Of a stretch of DNA of 47,267 nucleotides, positions 1 to 9,548 are shown piece by piece (within the stretch, counting starts at the first letter, position 1; every line of letters starts with the position of its first letter). Position numbers and translations under genes: made by a program. The stretch comes from an uncultured Verrucomicrobiota bacterium (GTDB lineage: Bacteria; Verrucomicrobiota; Verrucomicrobiia; Limisphaerales; UBA9464): positions 1 through 47,267 of the forward strand of contig CAIVQB010000069.1 in the NCBI GenBank assembly GCA_903907925.1, in the 5' to 3' direction. The notes beneath the pieces were generated by a model. The model searched no databases, was not told the DNA's origin, and was given only the letters and a program-made list of their open reading frames with translations.

Positions 1-2
1 AC

Positions 3-86
3 GCCCGCGTCGCCGCCGGCGTCCTGGACGACCCCCGCACCATGCTCAAGCGGATGAACCAACTCCTGGAACGCGTACTGGCGTAG
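3..86 (+). CDS. 3' end of an unidentified gene (partial)
   Basis: The first bases read as an open frame on the plus strand that enters from outside the window and stops at TAG 84-86. The visible 27 residues end in an amphipathic, leucine- and arginine-rich helix (MLKRMNQLLERVLA). Codon use matches the neighbouring high-GC genes. There is too little sequence to name a family. A repeat element and then the 3' end of a minus-strand gene follow, so this gene converges on the delta-60 protein gene. Confidence 0.5.
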   Translation, partial: ARVAAGVLDDPRTMLKRMNQLLERVLA

Positions 87-98
87 GTGGACGGGCGG

Positions 99-180
99 GT
101 TGAAGGGTTGAAACGATGAAGAGTTGAAGAGGGTATTGGGTTCGACTTCCCGGGGTGCCGCTTCTAGCTGGAGCGGCGCC
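99..180 (-). repeat. Dispersed intergenic element, copy 1 (hairpin plus 8-base units)
   Basis: Read on the minus strand, a 9-bp imperfect stem (arms near 155-163 and 172-180) is followed by four degenerate 8-base units: TCTTCAAC, TCTTCATC, GTTTCAAC, CCTTCAAC. A second copy at 4740-4820 is about 85% identical over the same length and a weaker third copy lies at 6838-6871. Copies 1 and 2 lie downstream of minus-strand genes, so they may serve as 3'-end or terminator-like structures, but there is no T-run. Confidence 0.7.
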
Positions 181-306
181 TCTGGTGGCTGCGTGGTGCG
201 GTTTCCGATCAATGTCTGAGTGTGTGAGATCCATCCGACCGGCTGGATGCCTCACGCGAAACAACCGCGGCGTAGTCAATCCAGCTCCACGGGTTCCCTC
301 ACCTCG

Positions 307-3300
307 CTACGGTTCAGCCGCCAGTCGATAAAACCGCCCACCGACTTCGACAGAAAGCGCGTACTCGGAATCCGAGATGACCGCCGCTGGATCCGACACG
401 GGCTGCCAAGTCTGAAGATCTATGGAGGATTCAAGGCGCAACACCAAGTTGGAATCCCGGATGAACTTCAGTCGCAACGGGCGATCACCCGAAACCAATC
501 TGGCTTGTAACGACGGAACAGTGGGTGCGGCCGCGCGAACAGTAACAGTTGCTTCACTCGACACACTTCCGGCGCCGTTACTAACGATCACCCGATATCG
601 CCCGGAATCCGAAGAAGAAGGGCTTGCGATCGTGAAAGCAGAATTCGTTGCAGTTAGAATGGCTATGTCGTCGCGATACCACTGAAAGAGAGTGGGACCA
701 CCCGATTGAAATGGCACCGAAAGGACCAGAGGCTCCCGGAATCCGAGATGGGTCTCCAACAACCTGTTGGAAAGTTCAACAAAAAGAACCGGTGGAAGAG
801 TGGCGGCGCGATTCTGGGGAAGAGTCCCCAGCCAAAACCGTCCCAAGGTCCAGATTGAAGGCCGATAGCCAGTGGATCGTGTGTCCCGGAAAGTGATCAA
901 CGCAACACAACTGCCGTCTCCCATTGGCACAATCGGACACGGACTGCTGATCACCTGCTCCGGTTGGATACCGGAGGTTCTCCACTGCACGGTTTCGGTC
1001 CCGTCTGCCTCCATTTGGACGAGCGAGCCAAGGATTCCCGGCTCCGATTCATAACCCACCAGGTAACGACCTTCCGAAAGAGGTGCAAAATCACGGATTG
1101 TCCCCCCTGTCGCCCCGCCTTCGGGATTGCTCAAATGGACTTTGAACCCGTTGTCGGCGTCACCGGTGGGACCCAGCGAGATCAATGGGCCCGCGATGCC
1201 GTCGAACGTGGAGATCGCACCGGCGACGAAGGTACGAAACGGATCCACTGGAACCACGGAATACAGGGTGTTGTTGGCTGTCTGGTCAGAAGGGAGGGGA
1301 GTTCCGTGGTATGCAAAATCCAAACTCCCACTCCTTGAAAAGCGGGCCAGGGAACGTCCCGAGAACATGGGTCCAGAAGCGGGCGAGACCTGCAATTGCC
1401 TGCCCGCGACCAGCAGACCTCCGGCTTCACCGGGCTGAACGGCGAGAATAGAAACGGGTGTCATCGACACGTCTTCCGCTGCGAAAGTTGGATCCCGTTT
1501 GCCACTGGCATCGAGGCGCCGAATCTTTCCAACCTGATCGAGTCCGGAGAGTGCCCCGCCAATGTAGACACCCTCTCCGTCCAACGCCATTGCGCTGATA
1601 CTTGAGTGGCTTAAATTGCCGCCAGAATCGGCCAGAAAACTATCACCGGGATCAAACTGTGAATCGACGGCGCCATTGGACTGAAGGCGAACGATCAGAT
1701 CCCGGGGAGCGCCGCCGGATCGGTTGAACACACCTGCCAAGAACATCCCTCCGTTCGGCAGAAACGTCGCGCAGGTCAGTTGTGTTCCATTCATTCCAAG
1801 CGGAGGCGACCAATCGGGATCGCGACTTCCGTCCGGCCGAAGCATCACCATCCCCGGGGTCAGAAAAGAATCATAGTTGGTGAAGTTCCCATAGACGAAG
1901 AGTCGACCGACCCTGCCATCCGCTCCGAATTGCCCGACCAGACCTGCGATGGGGGTCTCCTGGATGAGACTCGCCGGAATGCGTTCCAATCCTCCAAGGT
2001 GTGAGTTCGGAGCGCCGGCGATACTCCACGAAAACATTGGGTCATTCGCCCCTGAAGCCAAACCAACCACCACACTATCACTCCGTTCGCGTCCGAAGGA
2101 ATTCGAAATCTCGACCCAATAGACTCGGGCGACCTTAAGATTCGAGGGCTGGATTGCAAGTTCCGGCGAACCCGCACCGACGTATCCATCGCCATCCATC
2201 AGCAATTCCCCGTCGCGATACCATCTCCAACTCAATGGTGCGGTACCGATGCCTTCCGCGTGAAGTACTACGGGGGCCACCAAGTTCGTAGTAAACCCAC
2301 TTCTCGGCTGGACGATGAGTTGTGCCGGGTGGGAAATCGCACCCTGCGGCGGCACGATTCGGGTCAAAAATGGAGACCCGCTTCCATCAAATTGCGAAAA
2401 ACCGCCGCCGATCAAAATGCGTCCGTCGGGAAGTTCGATGAACTGTTGAGGGGCATCGTCTGGTCCGGTTCCTGGGTCGAACGCGGGATCCAGGTGCCCG
2501 TCGGGCGTCAGTAACACCACTCGTCGATGTTCCCCTCCGTTCCAATGGGTGAAAGATCCGCCGACCAAAATCCTGCCATCTGAAAGCTCCAGGCCGGTTG
2601 AAATCGAGCCATCCGGTCCGATGCCGGGATCAAATGTGGCATCCACGGTAAGATCCGGATGCAGGCGGGCGATGGAATTCCGCGGCACCCCAGCGACCTG
2701 TGAAAACGTCCCACCAATCAGAAACCGCCGGTCGTGCATGCGAAACAGAGTCGAAATATCGGGGAGTTTACCGACGGCGGCAGTGAGACTCGGGCCACTT
2801 CGGTTGGTTCCGGATCCGTCATACCAATAAAATGCTTTGCCATACGTCCGGCCAAGCTGTCCCCACAGCAAGCATTGCCCTTCACCATTCGACGCGAACC
2901 GCCGAACCAGCGCTTCCGGGGTTCCAACGACCATTCGATCATCGGTGATCAGCGTATCGGCCGCATCGAGCACTCCATCGGACAGGAGTCGTCCGAAAAG
3001 CAATCGATCAACTCCGTAGATCGGTGAATACGTGTTGCCGGCAACCCAGAGACCCGCATCCGGGCTTACTTCGATCTGATGGAGTCCATATCGCTGCCCA
3101 AACGGGTAGGTAACACTCACTCCGGATCGAAAGCTTGGATCCACCGACCCATCCGGATTCAAGCGGGCCAACGAATCAAACCCACTGGTACCGTTAATAA
3201 TGGAAAATCCACCTGCGGCGTATACTTGGATCCCTGAGACCACCAATTGCTCAAGTTCGAGAGATCCCGTGTTACCGAGATCGGTTGGCTCGGTGAGCGT

Positions 3301-4665
3301 TGTGAGTGTTGCAAAATGTTCGAATGATTCACCATCGGCTCCCGACCGCAACAGAGCACTAACCACGGTCGGCCTCGATCCAATCGTGGCGTTGGATCGA
3401 CTTCCTGGCACAATCAGCGCACCGTCCGCGAGATGTGCGAAAGTGCGGACGGGCTCCGATAGCGCTGGATCAATCTGCGCGCCACCGATCCAAGTTCCGT
3501 CGTTTTGGGTTCGGACAAGCCAGCGCGTCAGCAAGCCTCCGTTTGATTGAACGCCGTCTGAAGCCCATAGAATGGTTTCATCTGCGAGCGGAAGTGGCGG
3601 GCATCCGTCCGGCCGTCCGTTGAAGGAGAGGCGGGTCACTTTGCCATTTAAATCAATTTGAAACCCTGTCGAAACAGTCCCTCCACCTGGGGTGTAGACC
3701 TCAACCAATCCCTCAAGGAATCCGTGTGAGTCAAAAGCAAGACCCGTCGGGGCGTGCTCCAAGACAAAATAGCCCCCAGGTGAGAACCGGGGATACGCCA
3801 CGAATTTGCCATTTCGATCCAGGAGAATCAGGTTCGGATCGGTGGATGGCGAAAGGAAATACCCTGATAGCGCAATTCTCCCATCGGGAGCCACGGCAGC
3901 AGTCTTTATTTCGATCAGAAATTGGGCCAGCGAAACCTGGTAGTTCTCATCGAGCGACAAGTCCGCCCGCAGTCGAACCAGATTCGTCAGGGACAATCCA
4001 TTGAACCGATTGAATCCTCCCACCACTAGAACGCTCGCGTCCGGGGTGGGGACCAACTGGTTCAAAATTGCTCCATCGGGAATGTCCGGTTGGTAAGCGG
4101 GATCTCGCAGCCCATCCCCGGACAATAATTTCAACGCGTGTTTGCCGTTGGCCTCGGGACCCAGCGTCTCCAGCACCAAAACTCGACCGTCGGGCCGAAC
4201 CAGAAGTTGCCGGACGCTGCCCGTCGAGGCGATTCCCGCCGGGTATCCAACATCGCGGGAACCGTCGGCGTTCAAGCGGACAATGTGTTGGCCAGCCGGC
4301 GTTCCATTCCAACTACCAAAGTCGCCCCCGACCAAGGCCCGGCCGTCCGGAAGGACAACCACCGTCCGGATCAACCTATCGGGCCCGGTACCGACATCAA
4401 ACGTCGTATCGTTCGAGCCATCCGACCGTAGACGTGCAATCCCATGGGCCTTACGACCGTCCACCCGGGCAAAATCTCCCGCGATGATAACGCGTCCGTC
4501 CGAATAACGATCCATGGCGGTCACCAGGCCATCGGGCCCCTGGGTCGCCGTTAAAGCGCCCACCCGAAACGTCGGATCCACAATCGACGTGGCACCACGG
4601 GCGGCGGGGCAAATCATCGTCGCCAACGTCGCGAGAACCAGACTTAGCCAAAACGGGGAACGCAT
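307..4665 (-). CDS. Secreted delta-60-repeat (DUF5122) beta-propeller protein with Ig-like domains
   Basis: A large exported protein of about 1452 residues. The ATG at 4665 is preferred over an upstream TTG at 4713 because it directly precedes a clean signal peptide (MRSPFWLSLVLATLATMICP, cut near ARG-ATS), although the AAGGAG just before it is very close. Most of the protein is degenerate delta-60 repeats of the type DGRILVGGSF...RLxxDGxxDxxFDPG, roughly fifteen in number, predicted to form beta-propellers. Ig-like modules sit near residues 790-880 (WRWYRDGE) and 1310-1380 (FQWYRDD). The last ~65 residues form a short C-terminal module (LRLESSIDLQTWQPV ... FYRL) of a kind frequent in Verrucomicrobia secreted proteins. 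The ligand is unknown; a surface or extracellular binding role is an inference. Confidence 0.85.
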   Translation of the reverse strand: MRSPFWLSLVLATLATMICPAARGATSIVDPTFRVGALTATQGPDGLVTAMDRYSDGRVIIAGDFARVDGRKAHGIARLRSDGSNDTTFDVGTGPDRLIRTVVVLPDGRALVGGDFGSWNGTPAGQHIVRLNADGSRDVGYPAGIASTGSVRQLLVRPDGRVLVLETLGPEANGKHALKLLSGDGLRDPAYQPDIPDGAILNQLVPTPDASVLVVGGFNRFNGLSLTNLVRLRADLSLDENYQVSLAQFLIEIKTAAVAPDGRIALSGYFLSPSTDPNLILLDRNGKFVAYPRFSPGGYFVLEHAPTGLAFDSHGFLEGLVEVYTPGGGTVSTGFQIDLNGKVTRLSFNGRPDGCPPLPLADETILWASDGVQSNGGLLTRWLVRTQNDGTWIGGAQIDPALSEPVRTFAHLADGALIVPGSRSNATIGSRPTVVSALLRSGADGESFEHFATLTTLTEPTDLGNTGSLELEQLVVSGIQVYAAGGFSIINGTSGFDSLARLNPDGSVDPSFRSGVSVTYPFGQRYGLHQIEVSPDAGLWVAGNTYSPIYGVDRLLFGRLLSDGVLDAADTLITDDRMVVGTPEALVRRFASNGEGQCLLWGQLGRTYGKAFYWYDGSGTNRSGPSLTAAVGKLPDISTLFRMHDRRFLIGGTFSQVAGVPRNSIARLHPDLTVDATFDPGIGPDGSISTGLELSDGRILVGGSFTHWNGGEHRRVVLLTPDGHLDPAFDPGTGPDDAPQQFIELPDGRILIGGGFSQFDGSGSPFLTRIVPPQGAISHPAQLIVQPRSGFTTNLVAPVVLHAEGIGTAPLSWRWYRDGELLMDGDGYVGAGSPELAIQPSNLKVARVYWVEISNSFGRERSDSVVVGLASGANDPMFSWSIAGAPNSHLGGLERIPASLIQETPIAGLVGQFGADGRVGRLFVYGNFTNYDSFLTPGMVMLRPDGSRDPDWSPPLGMNGTQLTCATFLPNGGMFLAGVFNRSGGAPRDLIVRLQSNGAVDSQFDPGDSFLADSGGNLSHSSISAMALDGEGVYIGGALSGLDQVGKIRRLDASGKRDPTFAAEDVSMTPVSILAVQPGEAGGLLVAGRQLQVSPASGPMFSGRSLARFSRSGSLDFAYHGTPLPSDQTANNTLYSVVPVDPFRTFVAGAISTFDGIAGPLISLGPTGDADNGFKVHLSNPEGGATGGTIRDFAPLSEGRYLVGYESEPGILGSLVQMEADGTETVQWRTSGIQPEQVISSPCPIVPMGDGSCVALITFRDTRSTGYRPSIWTLGRFWLGTLPQNRAATLPPVLFVELSNRLLETHLGFREPLVLSVPFQSGGPTLFQWYRDDIAILTATNSAFTIASPSSSDSGRYRVIVSNGAGSVSSEATVTVRAAAPTVPSLQARLVSGDRPLRLKFIRDSNLVLRLESSIDLQTWQPVSDPAAVISDSEYALSVEVGGRFYRLAAEP

Positions 4666-4739
4666 ACTCCTTGGGTGGGGAGCAGCGTGCTCCTGGAGGA
4701 ATGGGGGAATCAAGCGGATCTCGATGGGTGCGCGGCGGA

Positions 4740-4820
4740 GTTGAAGGGTTGAAAAGATGAAGAGTTGAAGAGGGATTTCGGTTCGACTTCAGGGGTACCG
4801 CTTCGAGCGGGACCGGCACC
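4740..4820 (-). repeat. Dispersed intergenic element, copy 2
   Basis: Same element as at 99-180: on the minus strand a hairpin (GGTGCCG near 4820 pairing with CGGTACC near 4796, one G-T pair) followed by TCTTCAAC, TCTTCATC, TTTTCAAC, CCTTCAAC units. It fills the gap between the stop of the NHL protein gene and the start of the delta-60 protein gene. Confidence 0.7.
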
Positions 4821-4835
4821 TTTTGACGGCGCGGG

Positions 4836-5885
4836 TCAAATGCGCTCCAGTTTGAGGGGGTAGGTTTTTCCGGAGGCGTATTGGGCGACGTAGAGGCTGT
4901 CGTCGGGGCCGATCGTGAGGTCGTGGGGATGCAGGAAGATCTCCTCCTGGTGTTTCATTGGTTGAAGCCGATCGTCGGCTCCGTAGATCGGCGATGTCCC
5001 GGCGATGTTGGAGATGACGCGAAGATTGGCGTCCAGTACCGACAGGAATCCACGGCTGTTGCGGTCTGCGGGCCAGTTGTCGGCAAGGTGCGCGACGAAG
5101 TAGTGGCTCTTGTGCCGACGGATTTGACGTGGATTGCCACCGGGCAACGGAACACGGCCGAGCGCCTTTCCTTCGAGGTCGAGGCGCAGGAGGTATTGTT
5201 GATCGCTCATCGCGATGAGCAGTGACGGATTCGAAGTGGCGACATCGAGATCCACCATTCCGCCATGCGGCCCCCAATGCGTGATGCCACCCTCGTTTCC
5301 ACCAAAGATCTTCACAAAGGATCCGTCTGCTTTGTGGCGGGTGATGTAGTCGCGTCCGTAGCCGTCCAGAATGAAGAACCCACCTTCGGGAAGATGCAGC
5401 GTCCACGACGGACGATAGTCGTCTTCCCTGGCGTAGTTTCCGGTTTTCTCAGGCCAACCCCATTCACCGAGCAGCTCACCCGAGGGCGTCGCTTTGAAAA
5501 CCTTGTGGCGTTTCAAGTCGGTGAAATAGAGCACCTCCCGTCCGGCTTCCATCACCAGCGACAGGCCGTGCGCCCCCGGGTACTCGGTTCCCCATTTGTG
5601 AAGCAGACGGCCTTGGGAATTGTAGATGATGAAGTTGTTCTTCGGTTCGTCGGTCAGGAGAATGATGTTCCCGGCGCGGTCACAGACAATCCCGTGGCAG
5701 TTGTCGACCGGTGTCTTCTCGTCCAATTGGCCCCATCCCGGAACGACGCGGTAGCGGAATTCTCCCTGGCCGAGGATCGGTGAGATCGCCTGAGCACGGC
5801 CGACAAACGGAGCCGCGACGGCGGCCGCCGTTGCGCGACCGAGAAACGAACGGCGGGTCAGATTGCGCGGGCTTGTCGGTGGCAT
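4836..5885 (-). CDS. Tat-exported NHL-repeat / six-bladed beta-propeller protein
   Basis: 349 residues starting at ATG 5885. The N-terminus has a twin-arginine signal (LTRRSFLGRA, residues 9-18) followed by an alanine-rich hydrophobic stretch, so the protein is probably folded in the cytoplasm and exported by Tat. The rest shows NHL/peptidylglycine-lyase-like propeller repeats: CDRAGNIILLTDEP, NSQGRLLHKWGTEYPGAHGL, TPSGELLGEWGWP, HLPEGGFFILDGYGRDYI and PHDLTIGPDDSLYVAQYASG. In PVC bacteria such proteins are common but rarely characterised; an enzymatic role is not shown. It is 22 bases downstream of the hydrolase gene and probably co-transcribed with it. Confidence 0.85.
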   Translation of the reverse strand: MPPTSPRNLTRRSFLGRATAAAVAAPFVGRAQAISPILGQGEFRYRVVPGWGQLDEKTPVDNCHGIVCDRAGNIILLTDEPKNNFIIYNSQGRLLHKWGTEYPGAHGLSLVMEAGREVLYFTDLKRHKVFKATPSGELLGEWGWPEKTGNYAREDDYRPSWTLHLPEGGFFILDGYGRDYITRHKADGSFVKIFGGNEGGITHWGPHGGMVDLDVATSNPSLLIAMSDQQYLLRLDLEGKALGRVPLPGGNPRQIRRHKSHYFVAHLADNWPADRNSRGFLSVLDANLRVISNIAGTSPIYGADDRLQPMKHQEEIFLHPHDLTIGPDDSLYVAQYASGKTYPLKLERI

Positions 5886-5907
5886 GGAATGGGGACGGTG
5901 AAGATTT

Positions 5908-6747
5908 CTAGAGCGTTCGCTGCAACCAGGCGGAGGTCAGGTCGAGCACCCGTTGGCCAAAACCCAGATCGGGTTGAAACACTTTGAAGATGTGATCAGC
6001 GCCACCCAGAACCACGGCCTCGCGCGGGCGGCCGGGCGCGTGGTTCAACAGTTCAGCATCCCGGCGGGGCAGCAAATCCTCCGAACCCCGGATGGACAAA
6101 ACAGCACCGGGATATCGAGCGATGGATTGATCGAGATTAATTCCGCGGAAGCTTTCGTAGAATTCACGGTGGGTGATGATGGTCTTCCAGCCCGGCACCT
6201 CCTGACGCCCCACACCATCGCGGAGCGCGGCCTTGGCGTAGTCGGTATCGGCAAACGACTGAAACGCATCGCCGCTGGGACTGGACCACAACGCCATCGT
6301 GCGGAACCACTCGGGATGGCGCCCACCGATCTCAATCGCCGTCGAGGCCCCCAGGCTGAAACCCACCGCTCCGACCCGGTCCTTTTTCACGCCCGACTGG
6401 CGGAGCAGGAATCCATAGGCCGACGCGGCATCTTCAAGCCGGGTATTGAAGGTCGATTCGATGTTGGTCCGATTGCGGTCCCCTTCCCCGCGGAAATTGA
6501 TCCGCAAACTGGCGGCACCCTCCTTCGACAAACGTTCGGCCAGTTGTTTGAAAAGGAATCCGACCTCGTCCCGGTCCTGAGCAAAGCCGTGGAACAGCAG
6601 GACGGAACGGCCGTTCCAGGGTCCCTCCGGACGGTTCCAGGCACCGTTCAATTCCGGTGCGACCGTCACGGATTGATCGGCCGCGAAACCAGTCCACAAG
6701 GCGAACAGGATCCCCGCTCCGAGTCGTGTCAGCATGGCCAGTCGCAT
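5908..6747 (-). CDS. Exported alpha/beta-hydrolase (serine esterase/dienelactone hydrolase-like)
   Basis: 279 residues with a short hydrophobic N-terminus resembling a signal peptide (LTRLGAGILFALWTGFA). The alpha/beta-hydrolase core is clear: HGFAQDRDE after strand 3 (oxyanion-loop region, residues 53-61), the nucleophile elbow GFSLG with Ser131, Asp224 in GSEDLLP, and His252 in GGADHIF, giving a complete catalytic triad. Substrate is unknown; the compact size suits a carboxylesterase or acyl-peptide-type hydrolase. The start is ATG 6747 (alternative ATG at 6735, four residues in). It lies just upstream of the NHL propeller gene on the same strand. Confidence 0.85.
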   Translation of the reverse strand: MRLAMLTRLGAGILFALWTGFAADQSVTVAPELNGAWNRPEGPWNGRSVLLFHGFAQDRDEVGFLFKQLAERLSKEGAASLRINFRGEGDRNRTNIESTFNTRLEDAASAYGFLLRQSGVKKDRVGAVGFSLGASTAIEIGGRHPEWFRTMALWSSPSGDAFQSFADTDYAKAALRDGVGRQEVPGWKTIITHREFYESFRGINLDQSIARYPGAVLSIRGSEDLLPRRDAELLNHAPGRPREAVVLGGADHIFKVFQPDLGFGQRVLDLTSAWLQRTL

Positions 6748-7076
6748 GCCCTGCGTTATGCCCAGCCGGGCCTGAGGCCGCCAGAGTTATTCCCCCGCGG
6801 TGACCGCGAGTGGTGATGAGTCAGGTGATGAGTCGGAAGTTGAAATGATGAAGTGTTGGAGAGGGAGAGGGCGTGCGAACTGGCGGTGAAATCTGGGCCC
6901 GGTGGTTCGTTGGTTTTGACGATTCTGGCCGTCAGGATGACGGCGCTCCCAGTGGACTGGAGCCTGCCTCTTGCATAGGTGAACACCCGTCCATCGGTCC
7001 TTTTGCATTTTTCCTTTTAAATTTTTGCCCTTTTCCCTCTTTCGTTTGGACTTTGAACCCTACGTTTCTTGCGTCC
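6748..7076. other. Intergenic region between divergent genes
   Basis: 329 bases with no convincing gene. Contents: a near-palindrome CGCGGTGACCGCG near 6797-6809, a tandem pair of GGTGATGAGTC (6812-6822 and 6824-6834), a weak copy of the 8-base-unit element (6838-6871), and a pyrimidine-rich, unusually AT-rich tract at about 7000-7050 just before the YkgJ gene that may hold its promoter. The open frame running through the right part reads as non-coding until the ATG at 7077. Confidence 0.5.
6838..6871 (-). repeat. Dispersed intergenic element, partial copy 3
   Basis: On the minus strand it reads TCTCCAAC, ACTTCATC, ATTTCAAC, matching three successive 8-base units of the copies at 99-180 and 4740-4820, but the hairpin part is missing. 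Directly beside it is the tandem GGTGATGAGTC pair. Confidence 0.5.
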
Positions 7077-8330
7077 ATGAAACTGCCTTCAATCGACGCC
7101 CCCAGCGGTCAGAACTGGAGTTGTCATGGATGTTCGAATTGTTGCCGGGGCGGACTTCTCATCGTTCTCACCGCGGCGGATCGCCAACGGATTTTGGATC
7201 AAAAGTGGACGCTGGCGGAGGGTGTTAATCCCGCTTCGATGATCGAGCCCAACGGTTCGGGATTTCGTCTGGGACATCAACCCGACGGCGCCTGTGTCTT
7301 CCTTGATCCCGACGGACGCTGTCGGATCCATTCCCGATTTGGTGAGGCGGCAAAGCCCATGGCCTGTCGCATCTATCCATTGGTCTTTCATCCGGCTGGA
7401 AAGAAGGTTGCTGCCGGACTTCGTTTTGATTGTCCGTCAGCGGTGGCGAATCGGGGAACGCCACTTGCCGCGCAGACGGAATCGCTCCGTCCACTGGCGG
7501 CCCTGGCCCTCGAAGGAATGCCGGCCAACGTTCCACCGCCATCGGTGTTCACCGAACCGTCCGATGACTGGCCAAGCTTCCTGCGGTTCGTGCGGCGCCT
7601 GGAACGGATCATCACCAGCGACGAATTGAACCTCGGCCTGCGCTGGGTGGCCGGGCTTCGGTGGCTGGCGACGGTCGAGCGGGCACGGCTGGATCTTCTC
7701 CACGGACCCGAGGTCGAAGGCGTTCTGGATAACCTTCATCGAACGGCTGTCGTGTCGATCAAGAGCTCACCTACCGAAGTCCGTCCCGGTTGGACCGCTC
7801 GAATGATGCTGCGGCAGCAGGTTCTGGAACAGGCCCGCCGGACGACGGTCGAAGATCTGAGCCATCTCGGACGTTACCGCTGGTTCCTGGTGGTGGGAGC
7901 GGTCCGGTTTCTGTTGGGGTCCGGGAAAACCCCCGACTTCGGGTCCGGATTCACGCCGGTTCGATTTTCAGCGATTGAATCCATGTCGCCGCCGGACGCG
8001 GGCGACGCGGATCCGCTGTTGACGCGATATTTTCTGGTGAAACTCCAGAGCCTCGCGTTTTGCGGCGTGGGATATCACGGGTTGTCATTGCGGGACGGCT
8101 TCCGAAGCCTCGCATTGCAATACGCCGTGATCCTCTGGCTCAGCCGCTGGCATGCCGCCACCGCCGGTAGGACCCGCCCCAACACCATCGACATCGAGCA
8201 GGCCATCCAACGGGCCGATCACAACTGGAGCCACGGGCGGGCACCAGTCGATCGACTTCGACTGCTGGTTCAACGAGGAGATCTGGAGCGCCTTTGCATC
8301 GCCGGTGGCATTTCGACTCCCTCCAAGTAA
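7077..8330 (+). CDS. YkgJ-family cysteine-cluster protein (putative Fe/Zn-binding)
   Basis: 417 residues from ATG 7077; the frame is open further upstream to 6873, but those 68 residues lie in intergenic-type sequence. The N-terminus carries the YkgJ/PF03692 signature: CHGCSNCC (CxxCxxCC), then CRIH, then CRIYP with FDCPS, i.e. the eight-cysteine cluster thought to bind Fe or Zn. Some members modify flagellin lysines (FliB), but no flagellar gene is nearby, so only the family can be given. The C-terminal ~250 residues are helical and less conserved. No Shine-Dalgarno is evident. The DUF3500 gene follows 101 bases later on the same strand. Confidence 0.8.
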   Translation: MKLPSIDAPSGQNWSCHGCSNCCRGGLLIVLTAADRQRILDQKWTLAEGVNPASMIEPNGSGFRLGHQPDGACVFLDPDGRCRIHSRFGEAAKPMACRIYPLVFHPAGKKVAAGLRFDCPSAVANRGTPLAAQTESLRPLAALALEGMPANVPPPSVFTEPSDDWPSFLRFVRRLERIITSDELNLGLRWVAGLRWLATVERARLDLLHGPEVEGVLDNLHRTAVVSIKSSPTEVRPGWTARMMLRQQVLEQARRTTVEDLSHLGRYRWFLVVGAVRFLLGSGKTPDFGSGFTPVRFSAIESMSPPDAGDADPLLTRYFLVKLQSLAFCGVGYHGLSLRDGFRSLALQYAVILWLSRWHAATAGRTRPNTIDIEQAIQRADHNWSHGRAPVDRLRLLVQRGDLERLCIAGGISTPSK

Positions 8331-8431
8331 CCGGATTTCGATCTTCCCGGTCACTGCCGGAGCACCATTGATTTCTTGACGACCTCACTCTCCCGACCGG
8401 AACTGATCCAGTCCCATCGATCCACCCGCTT

Positions 8432-9511
8432 ATGAATCCGCGCACTCCCATCCACTTCACCACCGTTCTGTTCGTCGCCCTTTCCGCCAGCCCGCTGCTA
8501 TGGACGAGTGCCGTCGGAGCGGATGCGCAGGCGCATTACTACAAGACGACTCCCGCGGCACCCACTTCGGCGTCGACCGCCGCGGCAACCCTGGCGGCCC
8601 AGTCCTTCATCGAAAGCCTCGATGCCGGCACGCGGGCAAAACTGTTGTTCGCCTATGGCAACGAAGCTCAACGCGCCAACTGGTCGAACCTGCCGGTTAC
8701 CATGGTTCCGCGCGCCGGGGTTCGTCTGGGCGATCTCAACGCCGGGCAGAAGGAAAAACTGCTGGCGCTGCTGGCCGCAACGTTCAGTCCGATGGGTTAT
8801 CAAAAGATCCTCGAGATCGTGAACGGTGACGAGGCATTGAAGAATGCGCCCGGGAATCCGCCAAACCTTCTCTTCGGCAGCGACGAGTTCTTCGTCTCGA
8901 TTCTCGGAACACCCTCCGCCACCACGCCGTGGATGTTGCAGTTCGGCGGACACCATCTGGCCATCAACGTGACCTTGGGTGGATCAGACAGTGTCGCCAC
9001 CCCGAGCCTCACCGCCGCCCAGCCGGCGACCTATCAACTCGATGGAAAAACAATCCGGCCGTTGGGCAGGGAAAACGATAAAGCATTCGAATTGATCAAT
9101 GCATTGACCGAGGAACAACGGACCAGCGCGATCCTGGGCTCCAAGTTCCGGGATCTCGTTCTCGGACCCGGTCACGACGGCAAGAAGATCGCGCCCGAGG
9201 GCGTCAAGGTGTCGACCTTCACCGATTCACAGAAAAAGCTTCTGATGGAACTGACCGGCGAGTGGGTGGGAATCGTTCACGAATCCGCCGCTAGCGCCAA
9301 AATGGCCGAGATCAAGGCGAACCTCGCCGACACCTATTTCGCCTGGAGCGGTCCCACGACGCCCGGCAGTGCGGCCTATTTCCGGATTCAGGGACCAACC
9401 GTGGTGATCGAATACGCCCCGCAGAACCTCGGCGGCAATGCGGTCAACCACATCCACACGATCTACCGCGATCCGACCAACGACTACGGCAGCAAGTTCG
9501 GCGGCCGTTGA
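8432..9511 (+). CDS. Exported DUF3500 family protein
   Basis: 359 residues with an N-terminal signal peptide (hydrophobic residues ~9-30, cut near VGA-DAQ). The body matches DUF3500 proteins: helical LLFAYGNEAQRANWSNLP, the central LQFGGHHLAINVT, and the C-terminal HIHTIYRDPTNDYG. The His-rich segments (GGHH, NHIH) suggest a metal or ligand site, but no activity is established. DUF3500 proteins are often found beside small HupE-like or EF-hand proteins, as here, where the EF-hand gene begins 37 bases downstream and is probably co-transcribed. Confidence 0.85.
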   Translation: MNPRTPIHFTTVLFVALSASPLLWTSAVGADAQAHYYKTTPAAPTSASTAAATLAAQSFIESLDAGTRAKLLFAYGNEAQRANWSNLPVTMVPRAGVRLGDLNAGQKEKLLALLAATFSPMGYQKILEIVNGDEALKNAPGNPPNLLFGSDEFFVSILGTPSATTPWMLQFGGHHLAINVTLGGSDSVATPSLTAAQPATYQLDGKTIRPLGRENDKAFELINALTEEQRTSAILGSKFRDLVLGPGHDGKKIAPEGVKVSTFTDSQKKLLMELTGEWVGIVHESAASAKMAEIKANLADTYFAWSGPTTPGSAAYFRIQGPTVVIEYAPQNLGGNAVNHIHTIYRDPTNDYGSKFGGR

Positions 9512-9548
9512 GTGGAGGGTGTCGGTCCAATTGGGTCCACTGCCTCGT

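Noticed and set aside
99-180. 8-base-unit repeats as a CRISPR array
   Set aside because: Units are adjacent and degenerate, with no spacers and no cas genes.
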